The notes: generated by a model not told the origin, from the sequence alone. Counted from the first letter of the stretch, positions 38,169 through 48,605 are shown. The stretch: DNA of 64,000 nt from Clostridiales bacterium (GCA_015056365.1 SVGM01000014.1:18180-82179); one strand, 5' to 3'. Numbers and translations: made by a program.

Positions 38169-39170
38169 TTAGATGCTGGGAGTGTAGCGGTCGCCGAAGT
38201 CCTGCATGGTGATGTCCTCATGGAACCAAATGCAGATGGATAGTTCGCCCTCGTTGATGGAACCGTAGAACTTCACATTGCCGCTGGCAGAGTGATCATA
38301 GGTCATCTCGGTCTTTTCGCTGATGGCGGGCTTGCCGGTGTAGTCGAATACGTAGCTGAAGAAAATGCTGCCGCTGTGGGAGTACATGCGGTAGTAGGAG
38401 CCCGTCATGTCGAAGGGGTAGTTCCGCTCCAGCAGGTCAATGTACTCTTCAAAGGCGTAGAAATTCTCGATGCTGTCCTCGCCGACGTAATCGTAGACTA
38501 CAAATTCATAGGCGCTGCCTTCATCAACAAGCTCGGCATAGCCGCTGAGCCACGCGGTCAGGTCGGGCATCACGGGGCCGGCAGTGGTCTGCGTCTGGGA
38601 CTGGGACTGGGCCTGGGAGGGAAGGGTGGCAGCTGCACCGGAGATAGCGCTCAGGATGCCGTCGTTGGAAGAGGTGGTGGAAGTGGTGGAGGTGGTGGTG
38701 GAGGTGGTGGAAGTGGTATTGTCATCCGGATACTCGAAGGTGTCCACCAGTTCAAACTCGTTGCTGCAGGTGAAAACCACAGCGCCGTCAGTTTCAGGAT
38801 CCAGAGAGACAGCCATCAATACGTAGAATTCAATGCGTTTGTCCAGCGTGCGGGATTTGACGTTGCCTTCGCCGGTGTAGCCTTCCACCCATACGTAGTA
38901 GTTGGTGTCGGTGCTTTCGGACTTGATGGTCTCAAAATCGAAAGCATAGACCAGCTCCATGATGTAATTGTCAGCAAACATCTTGGCCGTAGCCTGGTCG
39001 GCCATGCTGTAGAGATGCAGGTTGTTCTCATCATCAGAGGTGATATACTCCGCTTCTTCGCCGGCAAAGGCGCCGAAGGTGGGCAGGGTGGGCTGAGCAG
39101 CCAGCGCATGAGGCGCAAGGGAGAGCATCATCATCAGCGCAAGAGCCAGCGCCAGGAATTTTTTCATCAT
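38169..39170 (-). CDS. Secreted protein of unknown function with Ser/Thr-rich linker
   Basis: I recognise no family. The 333-residue protein has a clear signal peptide (MMKKFLALALALMMMLSLAPHALA). Two globular halves follow, ~26-148 and ~198-333, both rich in aromatic and acidic residues and likely beta-rich. They are joined by low-complexity sequence: a Thr/Ser run at ~149-168 and a Gln/Ser/Thr run at ~185-197, both typical of flexible extracellular linkers. There is no cell-wall sorting signal or membrane anchor. The ATG lies 8 bases after AAGGAGG. It is a single-gene unit with its own promoter and terminator. Confidence 0.8.
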   Translation of the reverse strand: MMKKFLALALALMMMLSLAPHALAAQPTLPTFGAFAGEEAEYITSDDENNLHLYSMADQATAKMFADNYIMELVYAFDFETIKSESTDTNYYVWVEGYTGEGNVKSRTLDKRIEFYVLMAVSLDPETDGAVVFTCSNEFELVDTFEYPDDNTTSTTSTTTSTTSTTSSNDGILSAISGAAATLPSQAQSQSQTQTTAGPVMPDLTAWLSGYAELVDEGSAYEFVVYDYVGEDSIENFYAFEEYIDLLERNYPFDMTGSYYRMYSHSGSIFFSYVFDYTGKPAISEKTEMTYDHSASGNVKFYGSINEGELSICIWFHEDITMQDFGDRYTPSI

Positions 39171-39237
39171 TGTAAAGGCCTCCTTACCATTTTTCTTTTT
39201 TCATGTCATGGGATACAGTTCTTATCCTCTATGAATT

Positions 39238-39266
39238 AGTATAACGGCCGGAAAATGGTCTGTCAA
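39238..39266 (-). promoter_or_regulatory. Promoter of the secreted-protein gene
   Basis: On the minus strand, consensus TTGACA (39261-39266), a 17-base spacer and TATACT (39238-39243). The stretch 39267-39510 up to the secG promoter is lower in GC than its neighbours and contains no gene that I can support. Confidence 0.7.
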
Positions 39267-39513
39267 GGAAAACAATACAACAATATTATGCGAAAAGAAG
39301 CACGGCGTGATTTTTGTCAGGTATCGCCAGACAGGGTGTTTGGCCGCACAAGACTGTGCGTCGCTTGGGTTTGCATCATGGGTCTTGATGGTTGCGGACA
39401 CCCTACGCTGATGTACCGTAGTACCAATGGATCAGTCAGCATATCAGCTCTCGGCATCGAGTGCATATGGATAGAATCTAGCAAACCATTCGCGCCTGTT
39501 TTTCCCAAACCCC

Positions 39514-39542
39514 TTGCAATTTCCTTCTGGGAATGCTAATAT
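39514..39542 (+). promoter_or_regulatory. Promoter of secG
   Basis: TTGCAA (39514-39519), a 17-base spacer and TAATAT (39537-39542); an overlapping TATAAT three bases later is also possible. Confidence 0.6.
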
Positions 39543-39575
39543 AATATGTCTATATTCGCTAAGGAGGGACTCCTC

Positions 39576-39803
39576 ATGGAGATTTTCGTGGGCATTGTGC
39601 TGTTGATCGTTGCTATCATTCTGGTTGTGACCGTTCTGCTGCAGAGCAGCGAGTCCAACGGTATGGGCGCTCTCAGCGGCGCTGCTGATACCTTTATGGC
39701 AAAGAACAAGGCCAAGGGCATCGAAGCCAAGCTGGCGCAGCTGACCAAGATTTGCGCCATCGTGTTTGTCGTGCTGAGCATCGTCATGATGTTCGTCGCC
39801 TGA
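39576..39803 (+). CDS. secG: Preprotein translocase subunit SecG
   Basis: Small membrane subunit of the SecYEG channel, 75 residues. Two membrane helices (~2-22 and ~52-74) flank a cytoplasmic loop with the family pattern LLQSSESNGMGALSGAADTF. AAGGAGG lies 8 bases before the ATG at 39576; an in-frame ATG at 39546 lies upstream of that site. A short AT-rich spacer with a small hairpin (CGTCCGG/CCGGGCG near 39822) and TTTTTT follows. Confidence 0.9.
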   Translation: MEIFVGIVLLIVAIILVVTVLLQSSESNGMGALSGAADTFMAKNKAKGIEAKLAQLTKICAIVFVVLSIVMMFVA

Positions 39804-39878
39804 CATCCTTATGCAAAAAGCGTCCGGGAGAGCCGGGCGTTTTTTGATATATGGAAAAAAAGATACCAAACCTTATCA

Positions 39879-39907
39879 TTGACATTCCCCATTTGTGCTG
39901 ATAAAAT
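39879..39907 (+). promoter_or_regulatory. Promoter of guaB
   Basis: Consensus TTGACA (39879-39884), a 17-base spacer and TAAAAT (39902-39907). No PurBox-like sequence is seen here. Confidence 0.75.
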
Positions 39908-39909
39908 AG

Positions 39910-41412
<1,503 letters not shown>

Positions 41413-41483
41413 TCCATCGTGGAAGGGGCTTCGCAGCGTCCGCTTTTTGGACGCAGGCGGGATGAAAACTGTATTTTCATTAG

Positions 41484-41517
41484 AAAAAGAGGCTGTCACA
41501 TTGGGCAGCCTCTTTTT
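41484..41517. terminator. Bidirectional terminator between guaB and pepE
   Basis: A perfect 12-bp stem (41484-41495 with 41506-41517). The A-run in the left arm and the T-run in the right arm allow it to end guaB (plus) and the peptidase gene (minus). Confidence 0.85.
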
Positions 41518-41524
41518 GTATATC

Positions 41525-42280
41525 CTAATGCAAGGAAAGGGATTCGCCATCCCTGCAGATCTGCCTCTGCTGTCCATCCTTGATCATGTACGCTTCTCCG
41601 TACAGCGTTGTTTGCCCATCGTCAATCATCAGATAGCTTCCGTCATTCAACGCAAGGATCTCATGACCGACACTGTCAGCAAAAGTGATGTCCTCAATCA
41701 GCCGCAAACCGTCCAGGGTTTCGTCCCTAAGGCTCTGAAAATGCGGGAAAATATTGATGTCGGTTATTCCAAGGCCTGTAATCCAACGCTCAAAGAGCGG
41801 GTCAACGGCCTCGCCCTCAAGTTCCGGACCAGCATAGACCAGATCGGCACAGTTCATGGAGCCGGCGCTCAATGCGACCACGATTCCATCAAAGTCCAGC
41901 AAACGCTCTCTCAACCGTAGCTGTTTCATAAACCTGTTTTGTGTGGGCACATGGCCGCCTGCCAGAACAAGTACATCGATACTGGCCAAGTCATCAACCG
42001 CATTAAGGTTTCTGTCATCACAGGTATCGATGGATGAAATGCTCAACCCACTCATGGGAAAGGCTTCTTTGAAGCAGGCGTAAATGCTGTCATTCCTCTG
42101 GTAGTCGCCGGGATCAGCAGAAATAATCAGCACCTTTGCGTTCTGTATCCAGATTGATTTCAGATTGTCCAGCAGCTCGTTGTGCTGAATCAAAACAGAC
42201 GGCACCCAGGTTCCGTTCACCTTGCATGAACCGCCAAGAGAGCTTGTGAGCATTGCTTTCAAACGATCATCTCCATCCAT
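41525..42280 (-). CDS. Peptidase E-like S51 serine peptidase
   Basis: Cytoplasmic peptidase family cleaving Asp-X dipeptides or related peptides. The 251-residue protein has a class I glutaminase-like fold with the nucleophile Ser in ALSAGSMNCAD, the VLAGGHVPTQN turn and a candidate catalytic His in FPHFQ. A GAGGCGG sequence lies 10 bases before the ATG at 42280; a longer in-frame start at 42328 has no such site. Composition is less GC-rich than the flanking genes. Confidence 0.8.
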   Translation of the reverse strand: MDGDDRLKAMLTSSLGGSCKVNGTWVPSVLIQHNELLDNLKSIWIQNAKVLIISADPGDYQRNDSIYACFKEAFPMSGLSISSIDTCDDRNLNAVDDLASIDVLVLAGGHVPTQNRFMKQLRLRERLLDFDGIVVALSAGSMNCADLVYAGPELEGEAVDPLFERWITGLGITDINIFPHFQSLRDETLDGLRLIEDITFADSVGHEILALNDGSYLMIDDGQTTLYGEAYMIKDGQQRQICRDGESLSLH

Positions 42281-42397
42281 TTTGATTGATCCGCCTCTTT
42301 CGCTGAAGAAAAGAGAAACGCCGAACACGCTCGTTCAGGCGTCTTTTCTTGTTTGTGCGGCCGTCCGATTCGGCACAGCCGTCTTTCTCCGCGTCCT

Positions 42398-42853
42398 TCA
42401 CGCCCGGATTTCCACTTCCGTTATCTGCTGCCACAGGGGAAACACGGCGTCCATGTCCTCCTGATTCAGAGCGATGCACCCCTGGGTCCAGTCCGTCTCG
42501 GAGCCGCCCTCGTGCAGGTAGATCTCGCCGCCCAATGCAGTGCCCCATGGGGGACGCATCCCCTGCGCCAGCCTGTCCACGATTACGTCATGGGTTGCCT
42601 GATCAATCCTGCCCTGCGCCAGCCCGCGCGTGGCATCCTGGACGCCGGGGTAGCTCAGTCCCAGACTGCGCCCGTACTTGCCTTGCTCCTTTACCAGGCA
42701 GATGGTGTACACCCCTTCCGGCGTGCGCCCGTCACCTTCCTGGCCTTTGGCGCCCACAGGTTCCCGCCCCAGCGCTGCCCGGCAGCGGTGGAGCAGCTGC
42801 TCTCCATCCCACAGCGACAATTCGCGCGCCGCCTTCTCAATCACGATCCGCAT
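42398..42853 (-). CDS. L,D-transpeptidase (YkuD/YafK-like)
   Basis: Peptidoglycan cross-linking or remodelling domain, 151 residues. The YkuD signature is present: YLHEGG, then TQGCIALNQEDMD with the catalytic cysteine. The chain starts MRIVIEKAARELSLWDG, with no signal peptide or membrane helix, so export is unexplained. The reading frame stays open far upstream, antisense to rarA, but only this C-terminal part resembles a protein. rarA is divergent. Confidence 0.8.
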   Translation of the reverse strand: MRIVIEKAARELSLWDGEQLLHRCRAALGREPVGAKGQEGDGRTPEGVYTICLVKEQGKYGRSLGLSYPGVQDATRGLAQGRIDQATHDVIVDRLAQGMRPPWGTALGGEIYLHEGGSETDWTQGCIALNQEDMDAVFPLWQQITEVEIRA

Positions 42854-42943
42854 CCGTTGACCTCCCGGGCGGCCTTTCTCTGCCGCGCCCATGGCAAACA
42901 CTTCGCCGCCGCGCCGCCTATCTCCTGCAAAAGCTGCCGGCAG

Positions 42944-42972
42944 TTGAATTTCCCGGGCAAACGGTGTATAGT
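42944..42972 (+). promoter_or_regulatory. Promoter of rarA
   Basis: TTGAAT (42944-42949), a 17-base spacer and TATAGT (42967-42972). Confidence 0.6.
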
Positions 42973-43036
42973 GGAAAGTGGAGTATTTTGCGGGTCGCCG
43001 CATGCCTATCCTATATGAAAAAAGCAGGTATTCACC

Positions 43037-44392
43037 ATGAATGATATGATGCAGCAAACCCTGTGGAGCAGCCTTCCCGAGCACGACACCCGTGCGCCGC
43101 TGGCCGACCGGATGCGCCCCCGTACCCTGGATGAGTTTCTGGGGCAGGGGCATCTGCTGGCGCAGGGGCGGCTTTTGCGCCGCGCCATCCAGGCCGACCG
43201 GCTGCAAAGCAGCATCTTCTGGGGCCCACCGGGCTGCGGCAAGACCACGCTGGCCAGCATCATTGCCAACATGACCGGCAGCGCCTTTGAGAAGCTCAAC
43301 GCCGTCACCAGCGGCGTTGCGGACGTGCGCAAGGTGCTCAAGGAAGCCGAGGATCGCCGTCTGCGACAGGGCAAGGCCACTTACCTGCTTCTGGACGAGT
43401 GTCACCGCTGGTCCAAGTCCCAGAGCGACAGCATTCTGCCTGCCATCGAAAGCGGCCTGATCCGCTTCATCGGCTCCACCACGGAGAACCCCATGGCCAG
43501 CATGACCCCCGCCATTGTCAGCCGGTGCCGGGTGTTCCAGTTTGAGCCACTTGGGGTGGAGGACGTGGTGAAAGCCCTGGAAAACGCCCTCATCGACAAG
43601 GAGCGCGGCTACGGCCTCAGCGATGTGCGCTGCGAGGACGGCGCGCTGCGCTATATCGCCCAAATCGCAGGCGGCGATGTGCGCACAGCCCTGGGCGCGT
43701 TGGAGCTGGCCTACCTGACCACCGATGAGCAGCCCGACCCCGAAACCGGTAAGCCCTATCGGCTCATCACCGTGGAGGCGGCCCACGAAAGCGTGCAAAA
43801 GCCTATGCTCAAGCTGGATGAAAGCATGTACTACGACATGCTCTCCGCCTTCATCAAGAGCATGCGCGGCAGCGACCCGGACGCGGCGCTGTTGTGGTTT
43901 GCCCGGCTCATGTACGCGGGCGTGGATCCCAAGCTGATCGTGCGCCGCATTATCGTCCACGCCAGCGAAGATGTGGGATTGGCCGATCCTACCGCCATGC
44001 TGCAGGCCCATGCGGCAGCCAATGCGCTGGAGGTGGTGGGCATGCCGGAAGCACGCATCCCCATTGCCCAGGCCATCATTGCCGTCTGTATGGCTGAAAA
44101 GAGCAACAGCGTGGTGGAGGCCCTTTCCGCTGCCGAGGCCGATGCCCGGGGCGGCGACTTCAGCGCCGTTCCCGTCTATCTGCGGGATCAGAGCTATTCC
44201 GTGCCCCACGCCAAAACGCCGCAGTACAAATATCCCCATGACTACCCGGATCATTTCGTTCATCAGACCTATATGCCCGAAGGCTACGAGCACAAGGTCT
44301 ACTATCATCCCTCGGCTCAGGGACATGAAGCCAAACTGAAACTGCGCCATGTGCGCCGCTTTGGAGCTGAACATGAAAAAAACGCCCCGTAA
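43037..44392 (+). CDS. rarA: Replication-associated recombination protein A
   Basis: AAA+ ATPase of the clamp-loader clade acting at stalled replication forks. The 451-residue protein has RPRTLDEFLGQGHLL at the N-terminus, Walker A GPPGCGKTT near residue 65, Walker B LLLDECHRW (the family more often has IDEIHRF), sensor 1 GSTTENP, and C-terminal helical tetramerisation domains. Its 3' end overlaps the following kinase gene by 20 bases. Confidence 0.92.
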   Translation: MNDMMQQTLWSSLPEHDTRAPLADRMRPRTLDEFLGQGHLLAQGRLLRRAIQADRLQSSIFWGPPGCGKTTLASIIANMTGSAFEKLNAVTSGVADVRKVLKEAEDRRLRQGKATYLLLDECHRWSKSQSDSILPAIESGLIRFIGSTTENPMASMTPAIVSRCRVFQFEPLGVEDVVKALENALIDKERGYGLSDVRCEDGALRYIAQIAGGDVRTALGALELAYLTTDEQPDPETGKPYRLITVEAAHESVQKPMLKLDESMYYDMLSAFIKSMRGSDPDAALLWFARLMYAGVDPKLIVRRIIVHASEDVGLADPTAMLQAHAAANALEVVGMPEARIPIAQAIIAVCMAEKSNSVVEALSAAEADARGGDFSAVPVYLRDQSYSVPHAKTPQYKYPHDYPDHFVHQTYMPEGYEHKVYYHPSAQGHEAKLKLRHVRRFGAEHEKNAP

Positions 44393-45332
44393 TCCCGATC
44401 TGAACAAAGCCGCAGTCTATGCCGTCGTGGTCAACGCCATCCAGCTGCTGATGCTGCTCCTTTTTGTGCTCTACGTCACGCTGGGTAACCTGAGTAACCA
44501 AAACCGCATTTATTTACAGGTTATCGCTGTTGCCGTCGCTGTCATGGCGGGCTGGGGTGCAGTCATCGCCATTCAGGACGCCCTGCATGCGCGCCGGCTC
44601 AGCCGTACCATTGACCAGCTGCAGACCGTCAACCGCCAGATGGACGCCCTGAACCTGGAGATGCGCGCCCAGCGCCACGATTTCCTGGGGCATATTCAGG
44701 TAGTGTATAGCCTTTTGCAGATGGAGGAACACCAGGAGGCTGTGAACTATTTGGAGACGGTGTACAGCCAGCTCCACACTGTCTCCCGGGTACTGCGTAC
44801 CAAGATGACCGCCTTCAACGCCCTCTTGCAGGTAAAAAGCGCCGTGTGCGAGGAGCGGGGCATCGCTCTGGAGATGGATGTGCGCTCCACCCTGGAAGGG
44901 CTGACCATTCCCCCGTGGGAGCTGTGCTGTGTGACTGGCAACCTGCTGGACAACGCCATCGATGCTGCGTCCTTCGCCGCAGAGCCCCGGATCCACCTGG
45001 CCGTTACCGAGAACCTTCGTCAGGTGACCCTCACCATTCACAACAATGGCGCTACCGTTCCACAGCCTATACGCAGCCGCATTTTTGAACCCGGCGTCAC
45101 CTCCAAGGGCAAGGATCATGGCATGGGCCTCGCCATTGTCTACAAGACCCTGAACCAGTACGGCGGCAGCATTGCCCTGGACGCCTCCGACCACTCCACC
45201 ACCTTCACCATCACCCTGCCCAGGGGCGGGGTGGCAAATGAGCCCACCGCATGTGTGTTCACCGCAGGTGTGCCCACCGCATCTGTGCCCACCGCAGGTG
45301 AGCCCGCCGCAGGCGTGCGGAGGGATGAATAA
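44373..45332 (+). CDS. GHKL sensor histidine kinase, Spo0B-like
   Basis: Membrane kinase of 319 residues. Two membrane helices (~14-38 and ~48-68) lead to a helical region with the SPOB-type phospho-acceptor motif RHDFLGHIQVVYSLL (His near residue 98). A GHKL ATPase domain follows (GNLLDNAIDAA, FEPGVTSKGKDHGMGLAIV). No extracellular sensor domain and no response regulator gene is adjacent. The last ~25 residues (VPTAG-like repeats) are encoded by five tandem 15-bp units and look like a recent low-complexity addition. Confidence 0.85.
   Translation: MKKTPRNPDLNKAAVYAVVVNAIQLLMLLLFVLYVTLGNLSNQNRIYLQVIAVAVAVMAGWGAVIAIQDALHARRLSRTIDQLQTVNRQMDALNLEMRAQRHDFLGHIQVVYSLLQMEEHQEAVNYLETVYSQLHTVSRVLRTKMTAFNALLQVKSAVCEERGIALEMDVRSTLEGLTIPPWELCCVTGNLLDNAIDAASFAAEPRIHLAVTENLRQVTLTIHNNGATVPQPIRSRIFEPGVTSKGKDHGMGLAIVYKTLNQYGGSIALDASDHSTTFTITLPRGGVANEPTACVFTAGVPTASVPTAGEPAAGVRRDE
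45239..45313 (+). repeat. Five 15-bp tandem units within the kinase gene
   Basis: Units start at 45239, 45254, 45269, 45284 and 45299, each close to TGTGCCCACCGCAGG. The length is a multiple of three, so copy-number change would keep the reading frame and only lengthen or shorten the C-terminal tail. Confidence 0.85.
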
Positions 45333-45399
45333 AGCGTTCCGCCGAATCGGCAGAACGCCTGTATACGGATGATTCTATCCCCATTCGAAGGAGGTTCCT

Positions 45400-46875
45400 A
45401 TGGAATCCAAAAAAGCTTCCTTTTTGAAAAATATGATCGGTTTTTCCATGGTCACATGGATCTCCTTTGTGCTGGGCTTCCTGTCCTCGCCCATAGCCAC
45501 GCGTCTGTTCGTGCCAGAGGAGCTGGGCAAGGTCAATATGTTCTTTTCCTATTCCGGCCTAATGAGCGCGGTATGCTATTTAGGGCTGGATCAGATGTTT
45601 ATCCGCTTTTTCCTCAATCCCCCCTCCAAGGCCAGCCGTAAGACGCTGTTCACCTATGCCATCGGCGTTTCACTGGCCGCCAGCCTTTTGCTGACCCTCT
45701 GCCTGACCGCCTTCTGGCAGCGTCTGTCCATCGGCGTCAGCGGCGCGCCCAGCGTGGGTATCTTCGTCTGCCTGTGCGTGTACAGCTTCTCGCTGATCAT
45801 GTTCCGCTTCCTCTCGCTGTGCTACCGCATGGAGCAAAACGCGCTGCTGTATACCATCCAGGGTATTCTGCAGGTGTTTATCACCAAGCTGGCCTATCTG
45901 TCCGTCGCTTTTGCCGGCGGCACAGGCGAGCACGCCATCTTGCTGCTGACGCTGTTGATGAGTCTGTTCTCCCTGACGTTTTTGGTTTTGCAGCGCCGGT
46001 TCTTCTCCGTGAAGGCGCTGGCTCAGGTGGACAAGCCTTTCCTGAAGGAAACCTGGAAATTCGCGCTGCCGCTGGTACCCCTGACCCTTCTGGACTGGCT
46101 GAACAACAACGTCAGCGTGGTGGTGCTGAATAATCTGCTAGGCCTTGGCGCGGTGGCGGTATTCTCCAGCGCCGTGGGTCTGGCGTCCACCATCAACATC
46201 ATCCAGACCGGCTTCAATACCTACTGGGCCCCCTATGTGCTGGAGAACTATGACAGCCAGGACGGCCGCTTCTACACCGTCCATCGGCTGATGGCCTGTA
46301 TGCTGACGCTCTTCGGCCTTGGCATCTCCCTTTTGCAGACGCCGGTGTTTCTGCTGCTGGGCAAGAGCTACCGCAGCTCGGTGATCTTCTTCCCCTTCCT
46401 GTTTCTCTCCCCGATCTGCTACTGCCTGGGCGAGACCACGGATATGGGCATCACCATCGCCAAAAAGACCTATTGGACCACGCTGATCTTCCTCATTTCC
46501 TCCCTGCTGAACATCGCGCTTTGCTATGTGTTCATTCCCCGGTTTGGCATGGTGGGCGGCGCTATGGCGTCTGCCGGCAGCGCCATTGTGATCCTGTTCC
46601 TGCGCACAGCCATTGGTCAGAAATATTACCGGGTGCTGCCGGACTGGCGGTATCTGTTCATCACGGTGGGGCTGATGCTGGCAGCGTCCTTTGGCAATCT
46701 GCTGCTGAACGACCTTCCTCTGCCCAAGTACCTGCTGCTGACAGGCCTTGTGGCGCTGGCCTGCCTGATCTACCGAAATGAGCTGAAGACCCTGTTTTCT
46801 ACCGGCTGGGAGCTGGCGGGCATACTCCTTGGCAAGCTCAAAAGGCGGAAAAATGAGGAGGAAAGCAATGGCTGA
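45400..46875 (+). CDS. Polysaccharide flippase (Wzx/MOP superfamily)
   Basis: Membrane protein moving lipid-linked saccharides across the membrane. The 491-residue protein has 12-14 predicted helices and the family opening FLKNMIGFSMVTWISFVLGF and GKVNMFFSYSGLM. It overlaps the glycosyltransferase gene that follows, so together they likely make a surface glycan. AAGGAGG lies about 7 bases before the ATG. Confidence 0.85.
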   Translation: MESKKASFLKNMIGFSMVTWISFVLGFLSSPIATRLFVPEELGKVNMFFSYSGLMSAVCYLGLDQMFIRFFLNPPSKASRKTLFTYAIGVSLAASLLLTLCLTAFWQRLSIGVSGAPSVGIFVCLCVYSFSLIMFRFLSLCYRMEQNALLYTIQGILQVFITKLAYLSVAFAGGTGEHAILLLTLLMSLFSLTFLVLQRRFFSVKALAQVDKPFLKETWKFALPLVPLTLLDWLNNNVSVVVLNNLLGLGAVAVFSSAVGLASTINIIQTGFNTYWAPYVLENYDSQDGRFYTVHRLMACMLTLFGLGISLLQTPVFLLLGKSYRSSVIFFPFLFLSPICYCLGETTDMGITIAKKTYWTTLIFLISSLLNIALCYVFIPRFGMVGGAMASAGSAIVILFLRTAIGQKYYRVLPDWRYLFITVGLMLAASFGNLLLNDLPLPKYLLLTGLVALACLIYRNELKTLFSTGWELAGILLGKLKRRKNEEESNG

Positions 46876-48010
46876 ACGCATTCTGTTGATCGCTGATGCA
46901 GACTCGTTCTGGACCAGACGATACATCGAAAACGTACTGGCCCCTGCAGGCTGGGCGACGGTGCTGTTTCCCATCTACGGCTGGAGCGGCAGCCACGCGG
47001 ACTTCTTCGCAAAGCAGGGCGTGACCGTCTATCAGGATCGGCATACCCTGCCGGTGATCCGTCACATTCCCCGGGTACGCATGTGGGTGCGGATCGCCGC
47101 AAATGCTGCATCCCTCAAGGCGCTGGGCCCCTTTCACGCCGTGCACTGCCACTACCTGTCCACCCGGGATCTGGCGCTGGGCCATCGGGTGGCAAGGCGC
47201 TTCAGCGCGCCGCTGGTCGCTACCTTCTGGGGCAGCGATCTGCTTCGGGCAACGGCCGGGGAACTGCGCGGCATGCGCCCCTTCCTGACCCGCTGCAAGG
47301 CGATTTCCGTCTTCAATCCGGACCACGTGAATCGGCTTCGCACGCTCTATGGCGACGAAGTGGCCGCAAAGACCCGGGTGCTGGATTTCGGCGAAGTGGT
47401 TTTCCCCTGCATCGATCAGGTGCACGCAACCATGGACAGCGCCGCTGTCAAGTCATCCTTTGGCATTCCTGCGGACAGACTGACCGTATGCATCGGCTCC
47501 AGCGCGTCCGAGGCCCAGCAGCAGCTGCCTGCCCTTGAGGCGCTGATGCAGCTGGACGAAGCCACCCTGTCCCGGCTGGCCATTGTTCTGCAGCACACCT
47601 ACTGCCACGACGATCCCGCCAACGAGCAGCAGGTGCAGACGCTGGCCGCCTCCCTGCCCTGCCAGACCGTGGTGCTCACCGAGTTCCTGAATGATATGGA
47701 AAGCGCACGCCTGCGCTGCGCCTGTGACGTTTATCTGCACACCATCCGCACCGACGCATTTTCCTCCTCCCTGAAGGAGTCCCTCTACGCCGGCGCAAGG
47801 GTGGCCTATGGCGGCTGGCTCAGCTATCCCACCCTGAGCGAACTGCAGCTGGACGTGCGCCGGTTTGCGGCCTTTGACCAGCTGCCCGGGTTGATCCATG
47901 CTGCGCTGGACGGCAGCTGGCAGCCCTTGACAGAGGATGAACGCCGCCGGCTGGGCGGCATATGCAAGTGGGACAGCCTGGCGTCCCAGTGGCTGGAGAT
48001 GTACCGCTGA
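46868..48010 (+). CDS. GT4-like glycosyltransferase
   Basis: Probable glycosyltransferase of 380 residues in a GT-B-like arrangement: an N-terminal domain with HCHYLSTRDLALGH, TFWGSDLLR and ISVFNPDHVNRL, and a C-terminal donor domain with FSSSLKESLYAGARV, the equivalent of the EX7E nucleotide-sugar motif region. Sugar and acceptor are unknown. The ATG at 46868 has GAGGAGG just upstream and overlaps the flippase gene by 8 bases. Confidence 0.75.
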   Translation: MAERILLIADADSFWTRRYIENVLAPAGWATVLFPIYGWSGSHADFFAKQGVTVYQDRHTLPVIRHIPRVRMWVRIAANAASLKALGPFHAVHCHYLSTRDLALGHRVARRFSAPLVATFWGSDLLRATAGELRGMRPFLTRCKAISVFNPDHVNRLRTLYGDEVAAKTRVLDFGEVVFPCIDQVHATMDSAAVKSSFGIPADRLTVCIGSSASEAQQQLPALEALMQLDEATLSRLAIVLQHTYCHDDPANEQQVQTLAASLPCQTVVLTEFLNDMESARLRCACDVYLHTIRTDAFSSSLKESLYAGARVAYGGWLSYPTLSELQLDVRRFAAFDQLPGLIHAALDGSWQPLTEDERRRLGGICKWDSLASQWLEMYR

Positions 48011-48087
48011 CTCCGCTTCACGCATCGTTACGCTGCCTGCGTTTTCTGTATATTCACAGCAATTTCATGGCTTTTTTGAAAAAAATC

Positions 48088-48253
48088 TTTTCAAAGGCGT
48101 GCTTTCATGCTATAATATGCCCGTTGCCCAGCTACGGTAATGAGGTTCAGGTTCCTTCTCCTTCGGCGGTACGTGTCGGAAGCATGAAACCCAAACCAAA
48201 TAACTTCAGCTCAAGGGACACATACCAATCTATCTAACGGAGGGAATCCAACC
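48088..48253 (+). promoter_or_regulatory. Promoter and ~130-nt leader of the small zinc-ribbon gene
   Basis: A weak TTTTCA (48088-48093) and a consensus TATAAT (48111-48116) with a 17-base spacer. The transcript would carry a leader of about 130 nucleotides before the ATG. I see no match to a riboswitch class that I know. Confidence 0.55.
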
Positions 48254-48538
48254 ATGTTTGAAGACAAGACTCTCGTATGCCGCGATTGTGGCAAGGAATT
48301 CGTGTTCACCGCTTCCGAGCAGCAGTTCTTTGCTGACAAGGGCTTCCAGAACGATCCCACTCGTTGCCACGAGTGCCGTGCTGCCCGTCGCGCCCAGAAC
48401 CCCAACCGCGGCGAGCGCCAGTACTTCGAAGTGATCTGCGACGGCTGCGGCGCCACCACTCAGGTGCCCTTCCAGCCCAAGGGCGATCGTCCCGTCTACT
48501 GCCGCGAGTGCTTCAACAACAATCGTCAGCAGTACTAA
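48254..48538 (+). CDS. Small double zinc-ribbon protein
   Basis: 94 residues with four CxxC pairs: CRDC (9-12), CHEC (~38-41), CDGC (~62-65) and CREC (~83-86). These form two zinc ribbons joined by an arginine-rich stretch (RAARRAQNPNRGER). The CxxC-x(n)-CxxC pattern matches small zinc-ribbon proteins common in Clostridia. The basic linker suggests nucleic-acid binding, but the function is unknown. GGAGG lies about 10 bases before the ATG. It is a strong single-gene unit with promoter, long leader and terminator. Confidence 0.85.
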   Translation: MFEDKTLVCRDCGKEFVFTASEQQFFADKGFQNDPTRCHECRAARRAQNPNRGERQYFEVICDGCGATTQVPFQPKGDRPVYCRECFNNNRQQY

Positions 48539-48553
48539 TCTTTGATTGGTCTG

Positions 48554-48593
48554 AACCCCGGTTGCATCCGAAAGGACGCAGCCGGGGTTTTTC
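48554..48593 (+). terminator. Terminator after the zinc-ribbon gene
   Basis: A 12-bp stem with one mismatch (48554-48565 with 48578-48589) followed by TTTTCC. The convergent sigF gene ends at 48606. Confidence 0.8.
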
Positions 48594-48605
48594 CTATGCA
48601 GCGGT

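Noticed and set aside
39255..39539. Open frame upstream of secG
   Set aside because: It has no start signals and no similarity, and it overlaps the secG promoter.
42398..44407. Very long minus-strand open frame antisense to rarA
   Set aside because: Only the last 151 codons resemble a protein (YkuD domain). The rest mirrors the GC-rich codon pattern of rarA and has no motifs or ribosome-binding site.
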